From Streptacidiphilus sp. PB12-B1b (GTDB lineage Bacteria; Actinomycetota; Actinomycetes; Streptomycetales; Streptomycetaceae), in NCBI RefSeq assembly GCF_014084125.1, contig NZ_CP048405.1:1054001-1118000 (forward strand): a stretch of DNA of 64,000 nucleotides. Reading direction: 5' to 3'. Shown piece after piece: positions 1 through 7,922 of the stretch. A program made the translations under genes and the position numbers. Each line of letters begins with the position of its first letter. The stretch's first letter is position 1. The notes under the pieces are model-generated. The model was not told where the DNA came from. It did no database searches and saw only the letters and a program-made list of their open reading frames with translations.

Positions 1-30
1 TCCCCCACCGGGAGCTGGGAGTGGTGGGCT

Positions 31-429
31 GTGTTCTGGTTGATCCTCGTCGTGATCGTGCTCGTGGTGGGCGCCGCCGCGCTGGTCGCGCTGGGCGGCG
101 GCGGCTCGCTGCCGGAGGCCGAGCGGGACCGGCTGTCCGCCCGGCTGCCGCTGGACCGCCCGCTGAACCGGGCCGACGTCGACGGGCTGCGCTTCCCGAT
201 GGGCCTGCGCGGCTACCGGATGGACGAGGTGGACGACGTGCTGGACCGGCTCGGCGCCGAGCTGTCCCACCGGGACGTGCGGATCGCCGAGCTGGAGACC
301 GCCCTGGCGGCCGCGCTGGACGCCCCGCAGGACGAGCGCACGGCCCCCGCGAGCGCCCCCGCCGCGCCCTCGCCGTCCGGGCCCGCCGCGCCGCCGCAGG
401 AGCCGCAGTCCGGCCCGGAGCAGGCGTGA
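31..429 (+). CDS. DivIVA-domain membrane protein
   Basis: A 132-residue protein with one N-terminal membrane segment (residues 1-24), then a DivIVA-like block around residues 54-80 (FPMGLRGYRMDEVDDVLDR), a short predicted coiled coil to about residue 98, and a Pro/Ala-rich tail. Proteins of this kind in actinobacteria are small single-pass relatives of DivIVA; a precise role is not known. The GTG start is chosen because GGGAG lies 9 nt upstream. Its stop codon overlaps the GTG of the glycosylase gene, so the two are probably translationally coupled. The family assignment is fairly secure; any function in polar growth or division is inference. Confidence 0.8.
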   Translation: MFWLILVVIVLVVGAAALVALGGGGSLPEAERDRLSARLPLDRPLNRADVDGLRFPMGLRGYRMDEVDDVLDRLGAELSHRDVRIAELETALAAALDAPQDERTAPASAPAAPSPSGPAAPPQEPQSGPEQA

Positions 430-998
430 GCGCCGCACTGGCCGGTCCGGACGGGCTGCTGCGCTGCCCCTGGGCGCTGTCCGCCGAGGACTACCTGGCC
501 TACCACGACGACGAGTGGGGCCGCCCGGTCCACGGCGAGCGGGCGCTGTACGAGCGGATCAGCCTGGAGGCGTTCCAGTCCGGGCTGTCCTGGATCACCA
601 TCCTGCGCCGCCGCGAGGGCTTCCGCCGGGCGTTCGCCGGCTTCGACCCGGCGGTGGTGGCCGGCTTCGGCGACGCCGACGTGGAGCGGCTGCTGGCGGA
701 CGAGGGCATCATCCGCAACCGGGCCAAGGTGGCGGCGACCATCGCCAACGCCCGGGCCGTGCTGGAGCTGGACGGCGGCCTGGACGAGCTGGTCTGGTCG
801 TTCGCCCCGGACCGCGCCGCCGCCCGCCGCCCGCGCGCCCTGGCCGACGTCCCGGCGGTGACGCCGCAGTCCACGGCGCTGTCGAAGGAGCTGAAGCGCC
901 GCGGACTGCGTTTCGTCGGCCCGACCACGGCCTATGCGCTGATGCAGGCGTGCGGCCTGGTCGACGACCACCTGGCCGACTGCCACGTCACGGTCTGA
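426..998 (+). CDS. tag: DNA-3-methyladenine glycosylase I
   Basis: A 190-residue base-excision repair enzyme that removes 3-methyladenine from alkylated DNA. The sequence shows the family N-terminus with the zinc ligands Cys14 (RCPW) and His27 (YHDDEWG), the helix-hairpin-helix core (EAFQSGLSWITILRRR), and the C-terminal HLADC zinc ligands. This matches the usual Tag length of about 190 residues. The GTG start overlaps the preceding TGA (GTGA), which supports an operon with the DivIVA-domain gene. A second alkylation-related protein (an alkyltransferase-like protein) lies much further along the window and is not linked to it. Confidence 0.93.
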   Translation: MSAALAGPDGLLRCPWALSAEDYLAYHDDEWGRPVHGERALYERISLEAFQSGLSWITILRRREGFRRAFAGFDPAVVAGFGDADVERLLADEGIIRNRAKVAATIANARAVLELDGGLDELVWSFAPDRAAARRPRALADVPAVTPQSTALSKELKRRGLRFVGPTTAYALMQACGLVDDHLADCHVTV

Positions 999-1054
999 GG
1001 CGCCGGAGCGCTCGCGCCCGGCTCGGACCGGGCGCGGCTCGGGCTCGGCGCGGC

Positions 1055-1855
1055 TCAGGCCCCGGTGTAGCGGGGCTTCTCCTTGGCGAGGAACGCCTGC
1101 ACCGCGATCCAGTGGTCGGCCGACTTCCCGGCCCGGGTCTGCAGCTCGTCCTCCTTGGCCAGGGTCTCCACCAGCGAGTGCGAGGTGCCGTAGGCCAGCG
1201 ACTCCTTGATGGAGGCGTAGGCCACGGTCGGGCCCTCGGCCAGGGTGCGGGCGAAGGCCAGCGCGGTGGCGGCCAGTTCGGCGGACGGGACCACCCGGTG
1301 GGCCAGGCCCAGCGCCAGCGCGTCGGCGGCCGGGACGGTCTGCGGGAACATCAGCAGCTCGGCGGCCTTGGCCTGGCCGACCAGCCGGGGCAGCGTCCAC
1401 GAGGCCCCGGAGTCGGCGCTGAGGGCCACCCCGGCGAAGGAGGTGTTGAAGCCGCCGTGGTCGGCCAGGATCCGGAAGTCGCAGGCCCAGGCCAGGCCCG
1501 CGCCGGCGCCCGCGGCCACGCCGTTGATGCCCGCCACGACCGGCTTGGGCATCGAGGCGATGGCGGTGACCAGCGGGTTGTAGTGGTCGCGGACGGTGGT
1601 CAGCGCGCCCTCGCCGCCCTCCCGGGCCTCCACCAGCTTGCCCAGGTGCTCCTTGAGGTCCTGGCCGACGCAGAAGGCCCGGTCCCCGGCGCCGGTCAGC
1701 AGCACCGCCCGGACCTCCGGGTCCTGCTTGGCGGTGGCCATGGCGTCCCGCAGCCCCACCTTGGTCGCCGTGTCCAGCGCGTTCATCGCCTCCGGCCGGT
1801 TGATGGTGACCACGGCGAGCCCGTCGGTCAGCTCGTACAGAACGCTGTCGGCCAT
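1055..1855 (-). CDS. Enoyl-CoA hydratase/isomerase, PaaG-like
   Basis: A 266-residue crotonase-fold acyl-CoA enzyme. The oxyanion-hole segments AFCVGQDL and GVAAGAGAGLA are present. The catalytic segment reads LSADSGASW, with Asp where hydratases carry Glu; this pattern is typical of PaaG-type isomerases (1,2-epoxyphenylacetyl-CoA isomerase or Delta3,Delta2-enoyl-CoA isomerase). Two ATGs occur; AGGAG touches the upstream one and lies six bases before the second, so the second is chosen. A perfect 12-bp palindrome lies 14 bp upstream of this start and is a likely operator. The gene stands alone, with no other phenylacetate genes nearby, so the physiological substrate is unclear. Confidence 0.88.
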   Translation of the reverse strand: MADSVLYELTDGLAVVTINRPEAMNALDTATKVGLRDAMATAKQDPEVRAVLLTGAGDRAFCVGQDLKEHLGKLVEAREGGEGALTTVRDHYNPLVTAIASMPKPVVAGINGVAAGAGAGLAWACDFRILADHGGFNTSFAGVALSADSGASWTLPRLVGQAKAAELLMFPQTVPAADALALGLAHRVVPSAELAATALAFARTLAEGPTVAYASIKESLAYGTSHSLVETLAKEDELQTRAGKSADHWIAVQAFLAKEKPRYTGA

Positions 1856-1868
1856 GCGCATCTCCTAT

Positions 1869-1880
1869 TACTGATCAGTA
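1869..1880. promoter_or_regulatory. 12-bp palindrome, putative operator
   Basis: TACTGATCAGTA is a perfect palindrome just upstream of the ribosome binding site of the enoyl-CoA isomerase gene. A dyad at this position would let a bound repressor block transcription or initiation. Acyl-CoA-type genes are often controlled by TetR-family repressors with similar dyads, but no cognate regulator is adjacent, so the assignment is inference. Confidence 0.5.
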
Positions 1881-2198
1881 GTCCCGGTCTCAGCATGACG
1901 GATCGACCGGGAGCGGGGTGGTGTGACGTAGGCCACGTCAGAGTCCGGGCGGACGCCCGGGTGCGCCGCGCGCACAGGGCGCCGCGGGTGGAGCGGGGAA
2001 CGGCCGAAAGGGAACTGAGGAGCGGTCGGAAACCGCTCCGGTACGGCCGTGCTGGGTGTTCTGGGGCGGGAGGGAGCAGTGATGTTGGTCATCAGGTGCC
2101 CCGATGCGGGATACTGGGGTCCGATCAATGCGTTCGATACCTGCGGTGGACGGGCCGTGGGTGCGTCGGCAAGCAGGTTCGCAGGAAGGGGAACGAGC
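1881..2198. other. Intergenic region between divergent genes
   Basis: About 320 bp between the divergent isomerase and DUF3117 genes. Apart from the palindrome already listed it should hold both promoters. Candidate -10 motifs for the rightward gene lie near 2110-2115 (ATACTG) and 2139-2144 (TACCTG), neither with a convincing -35. I see no further gene or repeat in it. Confidence 0.4.
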
Positions 2199-2366
2199 AT
2201 GGCGGCCATGAAGCCGCGGACGGGCGACGGCCCGCTCGAGGTGACCAAGGAGGGGCGGGGCATCGTCATGCGAGTACCGCTCGAAGGCGGCGGGCGGCTG
2301 GTGGTCGAACTGACCCCGGACGAGGCCGACGCGCTCGGCGATGCGCTGAAGAAGGTTTTCGGCTGA
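2199..2366 (+). CDS. DUF3117 family small protein
   Basis: A 55-residue protein beginning MAAMKPRTGDGPLEV and ending in an acidic/Leu helix (ELTPDEADALGDALKKVFG). This is the highly conserved actinobacterial DUF3117 family; its function is not established. The start is fixed by GGAAGGGG 7 nt before ATG. A strong intrinsic terminator follows 42 bp after the stop, so it is probably monocistronic. Confidence 0.9.
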   Translation: MAAMKPRTGDGPLEVTKEGRGIVMRVPLEGGGRLVVELTPDEADALGDALKKVFG

Positions 2367-2408
2367 ACGACCCCCTCCGGGTCCTGGTACGGGCGCAGAC
2401 GCCGTACC

Positions 2409-2476
2409 GAGTGTGGCTCTGGGCTCGCATCCCGCTTCGACGGGGAGCGGGCCCAGGGCCGCACTCGTTTTGTTTT
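2409..2476 (+). terminator. Intrinsic terminator, long hairpin plus T-tract
   Basis: An imperfect 25-bp stem (left arm starting GAGTGTGGC, right arm ending GCCGCACTC) is followed by TTTTGTTTT. This is one of very few T-tract terminators in the window. It ends the DUF3117 transcript and may also separate it from the convergent methyltransferase gene. Confidence 0.85.
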
Positions 2477-2497
2477 CCGGGCCGTCGCGGCCCGCCG

Positions 2498-3121
2498 TCA
2501 CCGGCGCAGCGCGCACAGCAGGCCGTCGCCGACCGGCAGCAGCACGCTCAGCAGCCCCGGGTGCTCCCGCACCGTGCTGACCAGTGCCCGCGCGGCGTGC
2601 GCCCGGTCGTCGTAGGAGTCGGCGTCCAGCGCGCTGAGCGCGCCCTCGAAGCAGACCATCCCGCCCGGGCGCAGCAGGCGCAACGATTCAGCGAGGTACT
2701 CCGGGCCCTCGGCCGGGTCGCCGTCGCAGAACACCAGGTCGTACTGGCCGTCCGCGAGCCGGGGCAGGACGTCCAGGGCCGGGCCGGGGATGCAGCGGGC
2801 GCGCCCGGAGGGGAATCCGGCCGCGGTGAACGCCTCCCGGGCCTGGCGTTGCAGCCCGGGTTGGATGTCGACGGTGGTCAGCACCCCGTCCGCGCGCATG
2901 CCGCGCAGCAGGCAGATCCCCGACACGCCCGCGCCGGTGCCGATCTCGACCACGGCCTTGGCGTCCAGGGCGGCGGCCAGCAGCCGCAGCGCCGCCCCGC
3001 TGCCGGGGGAGACCGGCCGTACGGCGGCCAGATCCGACTGGGCCCGGGCCAGGTGCAGTGCGTCGTCCTCCAGGGCATAGGCGTCGGCGAGACCCGCGTC
3101 CGACTGCCCGTAGCCGGCGAT
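2498..3121 (-). CDS. SAM-dependent O-methyltransferase, start disrupted
   Basis: Class I methyltransferase of the actinobacterial O-methyltransferase (catechol-type) family: SAM-binding motif VVEIGTGAGVSG, acidic LVFCDGD segment, and the C-terminus LPVGDGLLCALRR. Family-like sequence extends upstream of motif I (ADAYALEDDALHLAR, then SPGSGAALRLL) as far as an in-frame TAA at 3133-3131. Between that stop and motif I there is no ATG, GTG or TTG. The coordinates given assume initiation at ATC (3121-3119), which sits 5 nt after AAGGGG. The alternatives are a nonsense mutation in a longer gene beginning at ATG 3175, or a truncated start at GTG 2953 that would lose part of the fold. The family is clear; the start, and whether the protein is made, are unresolved. 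Confidence 0.7.
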   Translation of the reverse strand: MAGYGQSDAGLADAYALEDDALHLARAQSDLAAVRPVSPGSGAALRLLAAALDAKAVVEIGTGAGVSGICLLRGMRADGVLTTVDIQPGLQRQAREAFTAAGFPSGRARCIPGPALDVLPRLADGQYDLVFCDGDPAEGPEYLAESLRLLRPGGMVCFEGALSALDADSYDDRAHAARALVSTVREHPGLLSVLLPVGDGLLCALRR

Positions 3122-3130
3122 GGCTGCCCC

Positions 3131-3175
3131 TTAGTCCGTTGCCTGCGCGGTGTCCGCCGCGTCGTGAGTCGACAT
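3131..3175 (-). other. 14-codon ORF ending in-frame before O-methyltransferase
   Basis: ATG followed by 13 codons and TAA, in the same frame as the methyltransferase and separated from its first family-like residues by only a few codons. It has no clear ribosome binding site. It may be the true N-terminus cut off by a nonsense change, or a small upstream ORF whose stop is coupled to a non-canonical start. Confidence 0.4.
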
Positions 3176-3456
3176 TTCAGGCCACAGGTTAGTGGGTAGC
3201 GGCGGAACCCGGCGTGGCCGTGGACCGTTGTGACGGATGGGTAAGGTGCCCGGGGCTCCCCGGGCGAAACCCCCGCGGTGTGCATAGCCGCAGGTGGGGT
3301 TGTACGGTGATTGGCTTTTATCCGGAACTAACGGGCGAGGCGGCTATGGTGGTGGCTCTGCTTGGCAGAAGAGTCGATCGAGGAGGTGTGGTCGAGGGGG
3401 GCGCCCGTTCGCGGCACTTTCGCGGCCACGCGCCAGACCTGACGCCGAAGCCCGTG

Positions 3457-4170
3457 ATGAGTGAGCCACAGCCCGAGCAAGCGCAGAGTACGCACACCGC
3501 CTCCTTCGACGAGGACGGCGCTACCCCGACGTGGACTCCCCCCAGCTGGGAGGAGATCGTCCAGACGCACAGCGCGCGGGTCTACCGGCTTGCCTACAGA
3601 CTCACGGGCAACCAGCACGACGCCGAGGATCTCACCCAGGAGGTCTTCGTCCGGGTGTTCCGCTCGCTGTCCACCTACACCCCCGGCACCTTCGAGGGCT
3701 GGCTGCACCGGATCACCACCAACCTGTTCCTGGACATGGTCCGCCGCAAGCAGCGGATCCGCTTCGACGCGCTCGCCGAGGACGCCGCCGAGCGGCTGCC
3801 CAGCCGCGAGCCCTCCCCGGCGCAGCACTTCTACGACACCCACTTCGACGCCGACGTGCAGCAGGCGCTGGACACCCTCGCGCCGGAGTTCCGCGCGGCG
3901 GTCGTGCTCTGCGACATCGAGGGCCTCTCCTACGAGGAGATCGCCGCGACCCTGGGCGTGAAGCTGGGCACCGTCCGCAGCCGCATCCACCGGGGCCGGG
4001 CCCACCTGCGGGCCTCGCTGCAGCACCGGGCGCCGGGCGCGCACGAGGGCCGGGAGCGCCGCGGCGCGTCCGCCGACGCCGCCGACGACGCCCAGGGCAC
4101 CGCTCTGGCCACCGCCAACGGCGCCGCCGGGCCTGCCGACGAGCTGACGGAACGGAGGCGGTCCTCGTGA
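3457..4170 (+). CDS. sigE: ECF sigma factor, SigE-type
   Basis: A 237-residue extracytoplasmic-function sigma factor. Region 2 spans about residues 40-101 ([20 protein letters not shown], then [20 protein letters not shown]), and region 4 about residues 145-190 ([19 protein letters not shown]). The gene order sigma, zinc anti-sigma, HtrA, TatB matches the mycobacterial sigE-rseA-htrA-tatB envelope-stress block, which is the basis for the symbol; it is not the unrelated streptomycete sigma factor of the same name. The start is uncertain: ATG 3457 gives a normal-length product but lacks a good ribosome binding site, and the frame is open further upstream. The stop overlaps the anti-sigma GTG. 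Confidence 0.88.
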   Translation: MSEPQPEQAQSTHTASFDEDGATPTWTPPSWEEIVQTHSARVYRLAYRLTGNQHDAEDLTQEVFVRVFRSLSTYTPGTFEGWLHRITTNLFLDMVRRKQRIRFDALAEDAAERLPSREPSPAQHFYDTHFDADVQQALDTLAPEFRAAVVLCDIEGLSYEEIAATLGVKLGTVRSRIHRGRAHLRASLQHRAPGAHEGRERRGASADAADDAQGTALATANGAAGPADELTERRRSS

Positions 4171-5099
4171 CGGAGCGGCCTCGTCGCGCCCGCCAGCCCG
4201 AGGTCGTCGTGGAGCTGCGGGTCACCCGCACGGCTCCCGGCGTCCCCGCCGCCGATCAGCACCTCGGCGAGCGGATGGCCGCCTTCGTCGACGGCGAACT
4301 CGACCACGACGCCCGCGAGCGGGTGCTGTCGCACCTGGCGACCTGCGCCGCCTGCCTCGCCCGGGCCGAGGAGGAGCGCCGGCTCAAGAGCAGGCTGCAG
4401 GCGGCGGCGGCACCCGGCCCGAGCGGCCCGCTGCTCTCCCGGCTGATGGCGATCTCGATGGAGTCCGACGAGGACCGCGGGGCCCCGCCGAGCGGCGGCG
4501 GAGGCGGCCAGATCGTGCGCGGCGTGTTCGGCGGCAACTCGCTGGGCAGCGGCGGCGCGGTCTTCGGCAGCGGACTCTTCGGCCGGGGCGCGCTGGGCGC
4601 CGAGCACCCGGTGCCCGGGGTGGACCCGCGAGCCGAGCGGTCCATGCCCTTTCGCGGTGGGCCTCGGCCGATCGCGGCCCGGATGGACGCCATGGACGAC
4701 CCGATGCGCAGACCGGACCGGCCGGCCGAGCCGGTCCGCAGTGCCACGGCCGGTTCGCTGGCCCGTGGCCGCCGCTTCGCCTTCGCCGCGGCCGGGGCGT
4801 TCTCGGTCGCCGCGGTGGCCCTGGGCAGCGCCGTCACCGGTGTGACCGCCTCCGGCACGCCGGTGGAGGAGCCCTACGGCAACGTCGCCCCGGTCGCCGA
4901 CTCCAGCACCGCCGGCGGCGGGCAGTTCCCCGACTTCGGCAGCCGTACCAACAGCCGCATGGTGGCCGCGCCGCTGAACGCGGGCAGCGCCGCCGACCTG
5001 GCCAACGCCCTGGACGCCCAGCACGGCGCGGCGTCGCCGACGGCCACGCCCAGCCCCTCGTCACCCACCCTGCCGCTGGTCGGCGGCCGGACCCGCTGA
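4167..5099 (+). CDS. Zinc-finger anti-sigma factor, RseA-like
   Basis: A 310-residue protein with an N-terminal ZAS-type anti-sigma domain whose zinc motif H-x3-C-x2-C is visible as His56, Cys60 and Cys63 (HLATCAAC). After a long Gly/Pro/Arg-rich linker there is one membrane segment (about residues 204-228) and an exported Ser/Thr/Pro-rich C-terminus. It should hold the upstream sigma factor inactive at the membrane until stress. GTG is set by GGAGG 8 nt upstream and overlaps the sigma-factor stop (GTGA). Compared with short RseA proteins, the linker and outer segment are long. Confidence 0.88.
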   Translation: MTERPRRARQPEVVVELRVTRTAPGVPAADQHLGERMAAFVDGELDHDARERVLSHLATCAACLARAEEERRLKSRLQAAAAPGPSGPLLSRLMAISMESDEDRGAPPSGGGGGQIVRGVFGGNSLGSGGAVFGSGLFGRGALGAEHPVPGVDPRAERSMPFRGGPRPIAARMDAMDDPMRRPDRPAEPVRSATAGSLARGRRFAFAAAGAFSVAAVALGSAVTGVTASGTPVEEPYGNVAPVADSSTAGGGQFPDFGSRTNSRMVAAPLNAGSAADLANALDAQHGAASPTATPSPSSPTLPLVGGRTR

Positions 5100-5177
5100 C
5101 GCCGCCGGTGGTGGGCCGGACGGCCCGGGCCTGGTTGAATCGACCCACTCTCAGGTGCGGTGGAGGGCGGCGTCCGA

Positions 5178-6543
5178 ATGTCCGGCGAAGATCGAGACGG
5201 CCACAGCCGTGACGGCGGCAGCCGTGGCGGCATCGGCCCCCGGGGCTGGAGCCACCCCGACGGCCCGGTCGGGCACGGCCCCGGCTTCGCCCTGCCGCCG
5301 GGCCGCCCGGCCGCCGCGCCGGACACCAGCCCCCGCACGCCGGCCCCCCGCACGCCGGCCCCCGCACGGCCCTGGGCGGCGCGGCAGCAGCCCCGGGGGG
5401 TTCGCCGGGCCCGGGCGGGCCCGGGGCTCCGGCGCGGCGCGCCACCCGGCGCTGAGGACCGCTCTCGGGGCCCTGGCGGTGGTGGTCTGCGCCGGGCTGC
5501 TGGGCGGCGGCGTGGGCGCGGTCGTCCAGGGGCAGCAGCAGGGCGGCCGGATCACCCTGCAGCCCGTCCCCGGGGCCAGTCGGCACCTCGGCCCGGACAG
5601 CACCGCCGACGTCGTCCAGGCCGCCCTGCCGGGCGTGGTCTACCTGCATGTCAGCGACGGCTCCGACAGCGTCACCGGCACCGGCGTGGTGCTCGACGGC
5701 AAGGGGCACATCCTCACCAACAACCACGTCGTCGCCCCGCTCGGGCGGCCCGGGCGGATCACCGTGGTCTTCACCAGCGGCCAGCAGCACGCGGCCGCCG
5801 TGGTCGGCCGCGACCCGGTGGCCGACCTGGCGGTGATCCAGGTGGACGGCGTCACCGGGCTGCGCCCGATCGCGCTGGGCTCGGCCGCCGGGCTGCGGGT
5901 CGGCGATCCGGTCCTGGCCATCGGCGACCCCTTCGGCCTGCGCTCGACCGTCACCTCGGGCATCGTCAGCTCGCTGGACCGGCCGGTGACCATGGCGGCC
6001 ACCGGCTCCGGCGGCCCGGCCTACCTGGACGCGCTGCAGACCGACGCGGCGATCAACCCGGGCAACTCCGGCGGCCCGCTGCTGGACTCGGCCGGGGAGG
6101 TCGTCGGCGTCAACACCGCCATCCGCTCGGCCGATCCCGACGCGGCCGACCCGTACGGCGCCGACGACGAGGCCGGGAGCGACGGCATCGGCTTCGCCAT
6201 CCCGATCGACCAGGCCATGCGGGTCGCCGAGCAGCTGATCGACGGCGTGCCCGTCACCCGGACGGCGCTGGGCGTGCTGCTGGACACCGGCTACCAGGGC
6301 GGCGGCCGGGTGCTGCGGACCACCCCGGGGAGCGCCGCGGCCGTCGCCGGGCTGCACCCCGGCGACGTGGTCACCGCCGTCGACGGGACGCCGGTGGGCA
6401 GCGCGGACGACCTGGTGGCGCTGGTACGCGGGCGCGCCCCGGACGCCCCGGCCCGGCTCACGGTGCAGCGGGCGGGCGCGGAGCTGGTCGTCCCGGTGCG
6501 GCTGCGGGCGGTGCGCGGGACGCCCGCCGACGGCGTGGCGTGA
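5178..6543 (+). CDS. htrA: HtrA/DegP-type serine protease, apparent frameshift
   Basis: Trypsin-like PDZ protease of the cell envelope. The catalytic triad is intact: His in LTNNHVV (5725), Asp in VADLAVI (5824), Ser in GNSGGP (6067). One membrane segment precedes it (about 5456-5530) and a C-terminal PDZ domain follows (about 6265-6480). The best start, ATG 5178 with GGAGGG upstream, opens a Pro/Gly/Arg-rich cytoplasmic N-terminus with strong G+C bias at third positions, but in a different frame from the protease. The frames meet near CCCCGGGGGG at 5391-5400; removing one base there would join them. A frame-continuous start at GTG 5155 exists but has poor codon bias. Either an assembly indel or a real frameshift is possible. 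Confidence 0.8.
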
Positions 6544-6700
6544 CCGTTTTCCGGTGCTTCCTCCAGCTCTGCCGGGGGAATTCACGGCCATATCGTCGCC
6601 GCCGTACGGTCTCGCGGACACCTGGGGCGATTACTCTGGTCGGATACGGTGCTCGGTGTGCCCTCGGGCTGCCGTTCTCATCTTCCAGGGGAGCTACACG

Positions 6701-7135
6701 GTGTTCTTCGACATAGGCCCCATCAAGCTGGTGGCGCTGGTGATCCTGGCCGTGGTCATCTTCGGTCCGGACAAGCTCCCCAAGCTGGTCTCGGAGGCGA
6801 TGGGGTTCATCCGCAAGATCCGCGAGTTCTCCGAGAGCGCCAAGGCGGACATCCGCAAGGAGCTGGGCCCGGAGTTCAAGGACTTCGAGTTCGAGGACCT
6901 GAACCCGAAGACCTTCGTGCGCAAGCAGCTCGCGGCCCACGGCGACGACTTCGGCCTCGGCGAGCTGCAGGAGCTGAAGAACGGCTTCTCCAAGGACGCG
7001 GCCAGTGCCACGGCCGCGGTCCGCTCCGCCCAGCGCGACCCGCTGGGCAAGGTTCAGCTGGACAAGCCGGCCGGCGCCGTCGCCGCGCCCCTGGCCGCGG
7101 GCGAGGCCACGCCGTACGACCTCGACGCGACCTGA
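6701..7135 (+). CDS. tatB: Sec-independent protein translocase TatB
   Basis: A 144-residue twin-arginine translocase subunit. It has the N-terminal hairpin MFFDIGPIKLVALVILAVVI, the conserved FGPDKLPKL hinge and an amphipathic helix (RKIREFSESAKADIRKELG), followed by a variable acidic/Ala-rich tail. It works with TatA and TatC to export folded proteins. The GTG start is fixed by AGGGGAG 7 nt upstream. It follows htrA by about 160 bp, completing the sigE-rseA-htrA-tatB arrangement; the gap may contain its own promoter. Confidence 0.92.
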   Translation: MFFDIGPIKLVALVILAVVIFGPDKLPKLVSEAMGFIRKIREFSESAKADIRKELGPEFKDFEFEDLNPKTFVRKQLAAHGDDFGLGELQELKNGFSKDAASATAAVRSAQRDPLGKVQLDKPAGAVAAPLAAGEATPYDLDAT

Positions 7136-7217
7136 TCAGACGATCGTCGGTCCGGCCGGGCCGATCCTGTGACCGCTATTGTGCTGAGCGTCACCACGCC
7201 AGCACAGGAGGGCCGGG

Positions 7218-7922
7218 ATGGGCACCACCAGCCACACCACGTCGGCCGGGCCGGACACGTCCGACCTGGCCGACGGCTATCTGCGGGCAGAGTTTCCCTG
7301 GTACAGCCTGGACGACGGCTGGAGCGGCCGGCGCTGGCTGACGCCGGTCGTCGTCGATCCGGACGGCCGGGTCGACTACGGCTCCATCGGGCACGGTGAC
7401 GAGCCGACCCGCGACTGTTTCCCCCGCGGCAGCTCCGTCGGCCGGACCGGCACACCCGACCTGAGCGAGAACCGGCGCTTCGCCGTCGTCGTCACCGTGG
7501 GCGCCCGCCCCCCGCGCCGCCTCGGCGACGGCACCGGGATGCTGGAGGCCACCTCGGTGGCCTCCGCCGCCTGGCTGGCCGGCTCCGGCCTGCTGGCCGC
7601 CACCCACCAGGCGCCGCTCGGCCGGGAGATGCGCCGGGCCTGGCTGGACCAGCAGTCCGCGCTGGCCTGGGAGCTGGCCGACGACCTGCGCGGCCCCGGC
7701 TGGTCACCGCTCACCCTGCCGGTCAACGGCATCCCGCAGCCCTTCCGCTACCGGGAGTCCGAGTACGGCTGGGTGCTGGCGGGCGAGGCGCCCGGCGTCC
7801 ACCTCGGCGCCTACGGGCGCGGGGTGAGCGCCTACGCGCTGGGGTTCACCACGGTGACCGACCTGGCGGCCTACGGTCAGGGCTGCTCGGTGAGCGCCCC
7901 GACCAGGACGAACTCGTTGTAG
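7218..7922 (+). CDS. Conserved hypothetical protein
   Basis: A 234-residue protein I do not recognise. It is soluble, with no signal peptide or membrane segment, and is rich in Gly, Trp and Tyr (for example EFPWYSLDDGW and RYRESEYGWVLAGE). The ATG is supported by GGAGGG 5 nt upstream. Its 3' end overlaps the convergent methyltransferase gene by 46 bp, so the last 15 residues (GCSVSAPTRTNSL) are encoded opposite another gene. The C-terminus may therefore have been extended by loss of an earlier stop. Confidence 0.65.
   Translation: MGTTSHTTSAGPDTSDLADGYLRAEFPWYSLDDGWSGRRWLTPVVVDPDGRVDYGSIGHGDEPTRDCFPRGSSVGRTGTPDLSENRRFAVVVTVGARPPRRLGDGTGMLEATSVASAAWLAGSGLLAATHQAPLGREMRRAWLDQQSALAWELADDLRGPGWSPLTLPVNGIPQPFRYRESEYGWVLAGEAPGVHLGAYGRGVSAYALGFTTVTDLAAYGQGCSVSAPTRTNSL

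Noticed and set aside
515..3199. Very long open frames opposite or alongside known genes
   Set aside because: They are Arg/Pro/Gly-rich products of high G+C with no domain and no bias at third positions, so I treat them as shadows of real genes.
3324..3350. Complete ECF-type promoter before sigE
   Set aside because: Only GGAAC is present; no matching -10 at the expected 15-17 bp.
5155..6716. A single long ORF through the htrA region in the frame of the N-terminus
   Set aside because: Beyond about 5400 it encodes only Arg/Pro/Gly-rich sequence with no protease motifs; codon bias shifts to the adjacent frame, which holds the catalytic triad.
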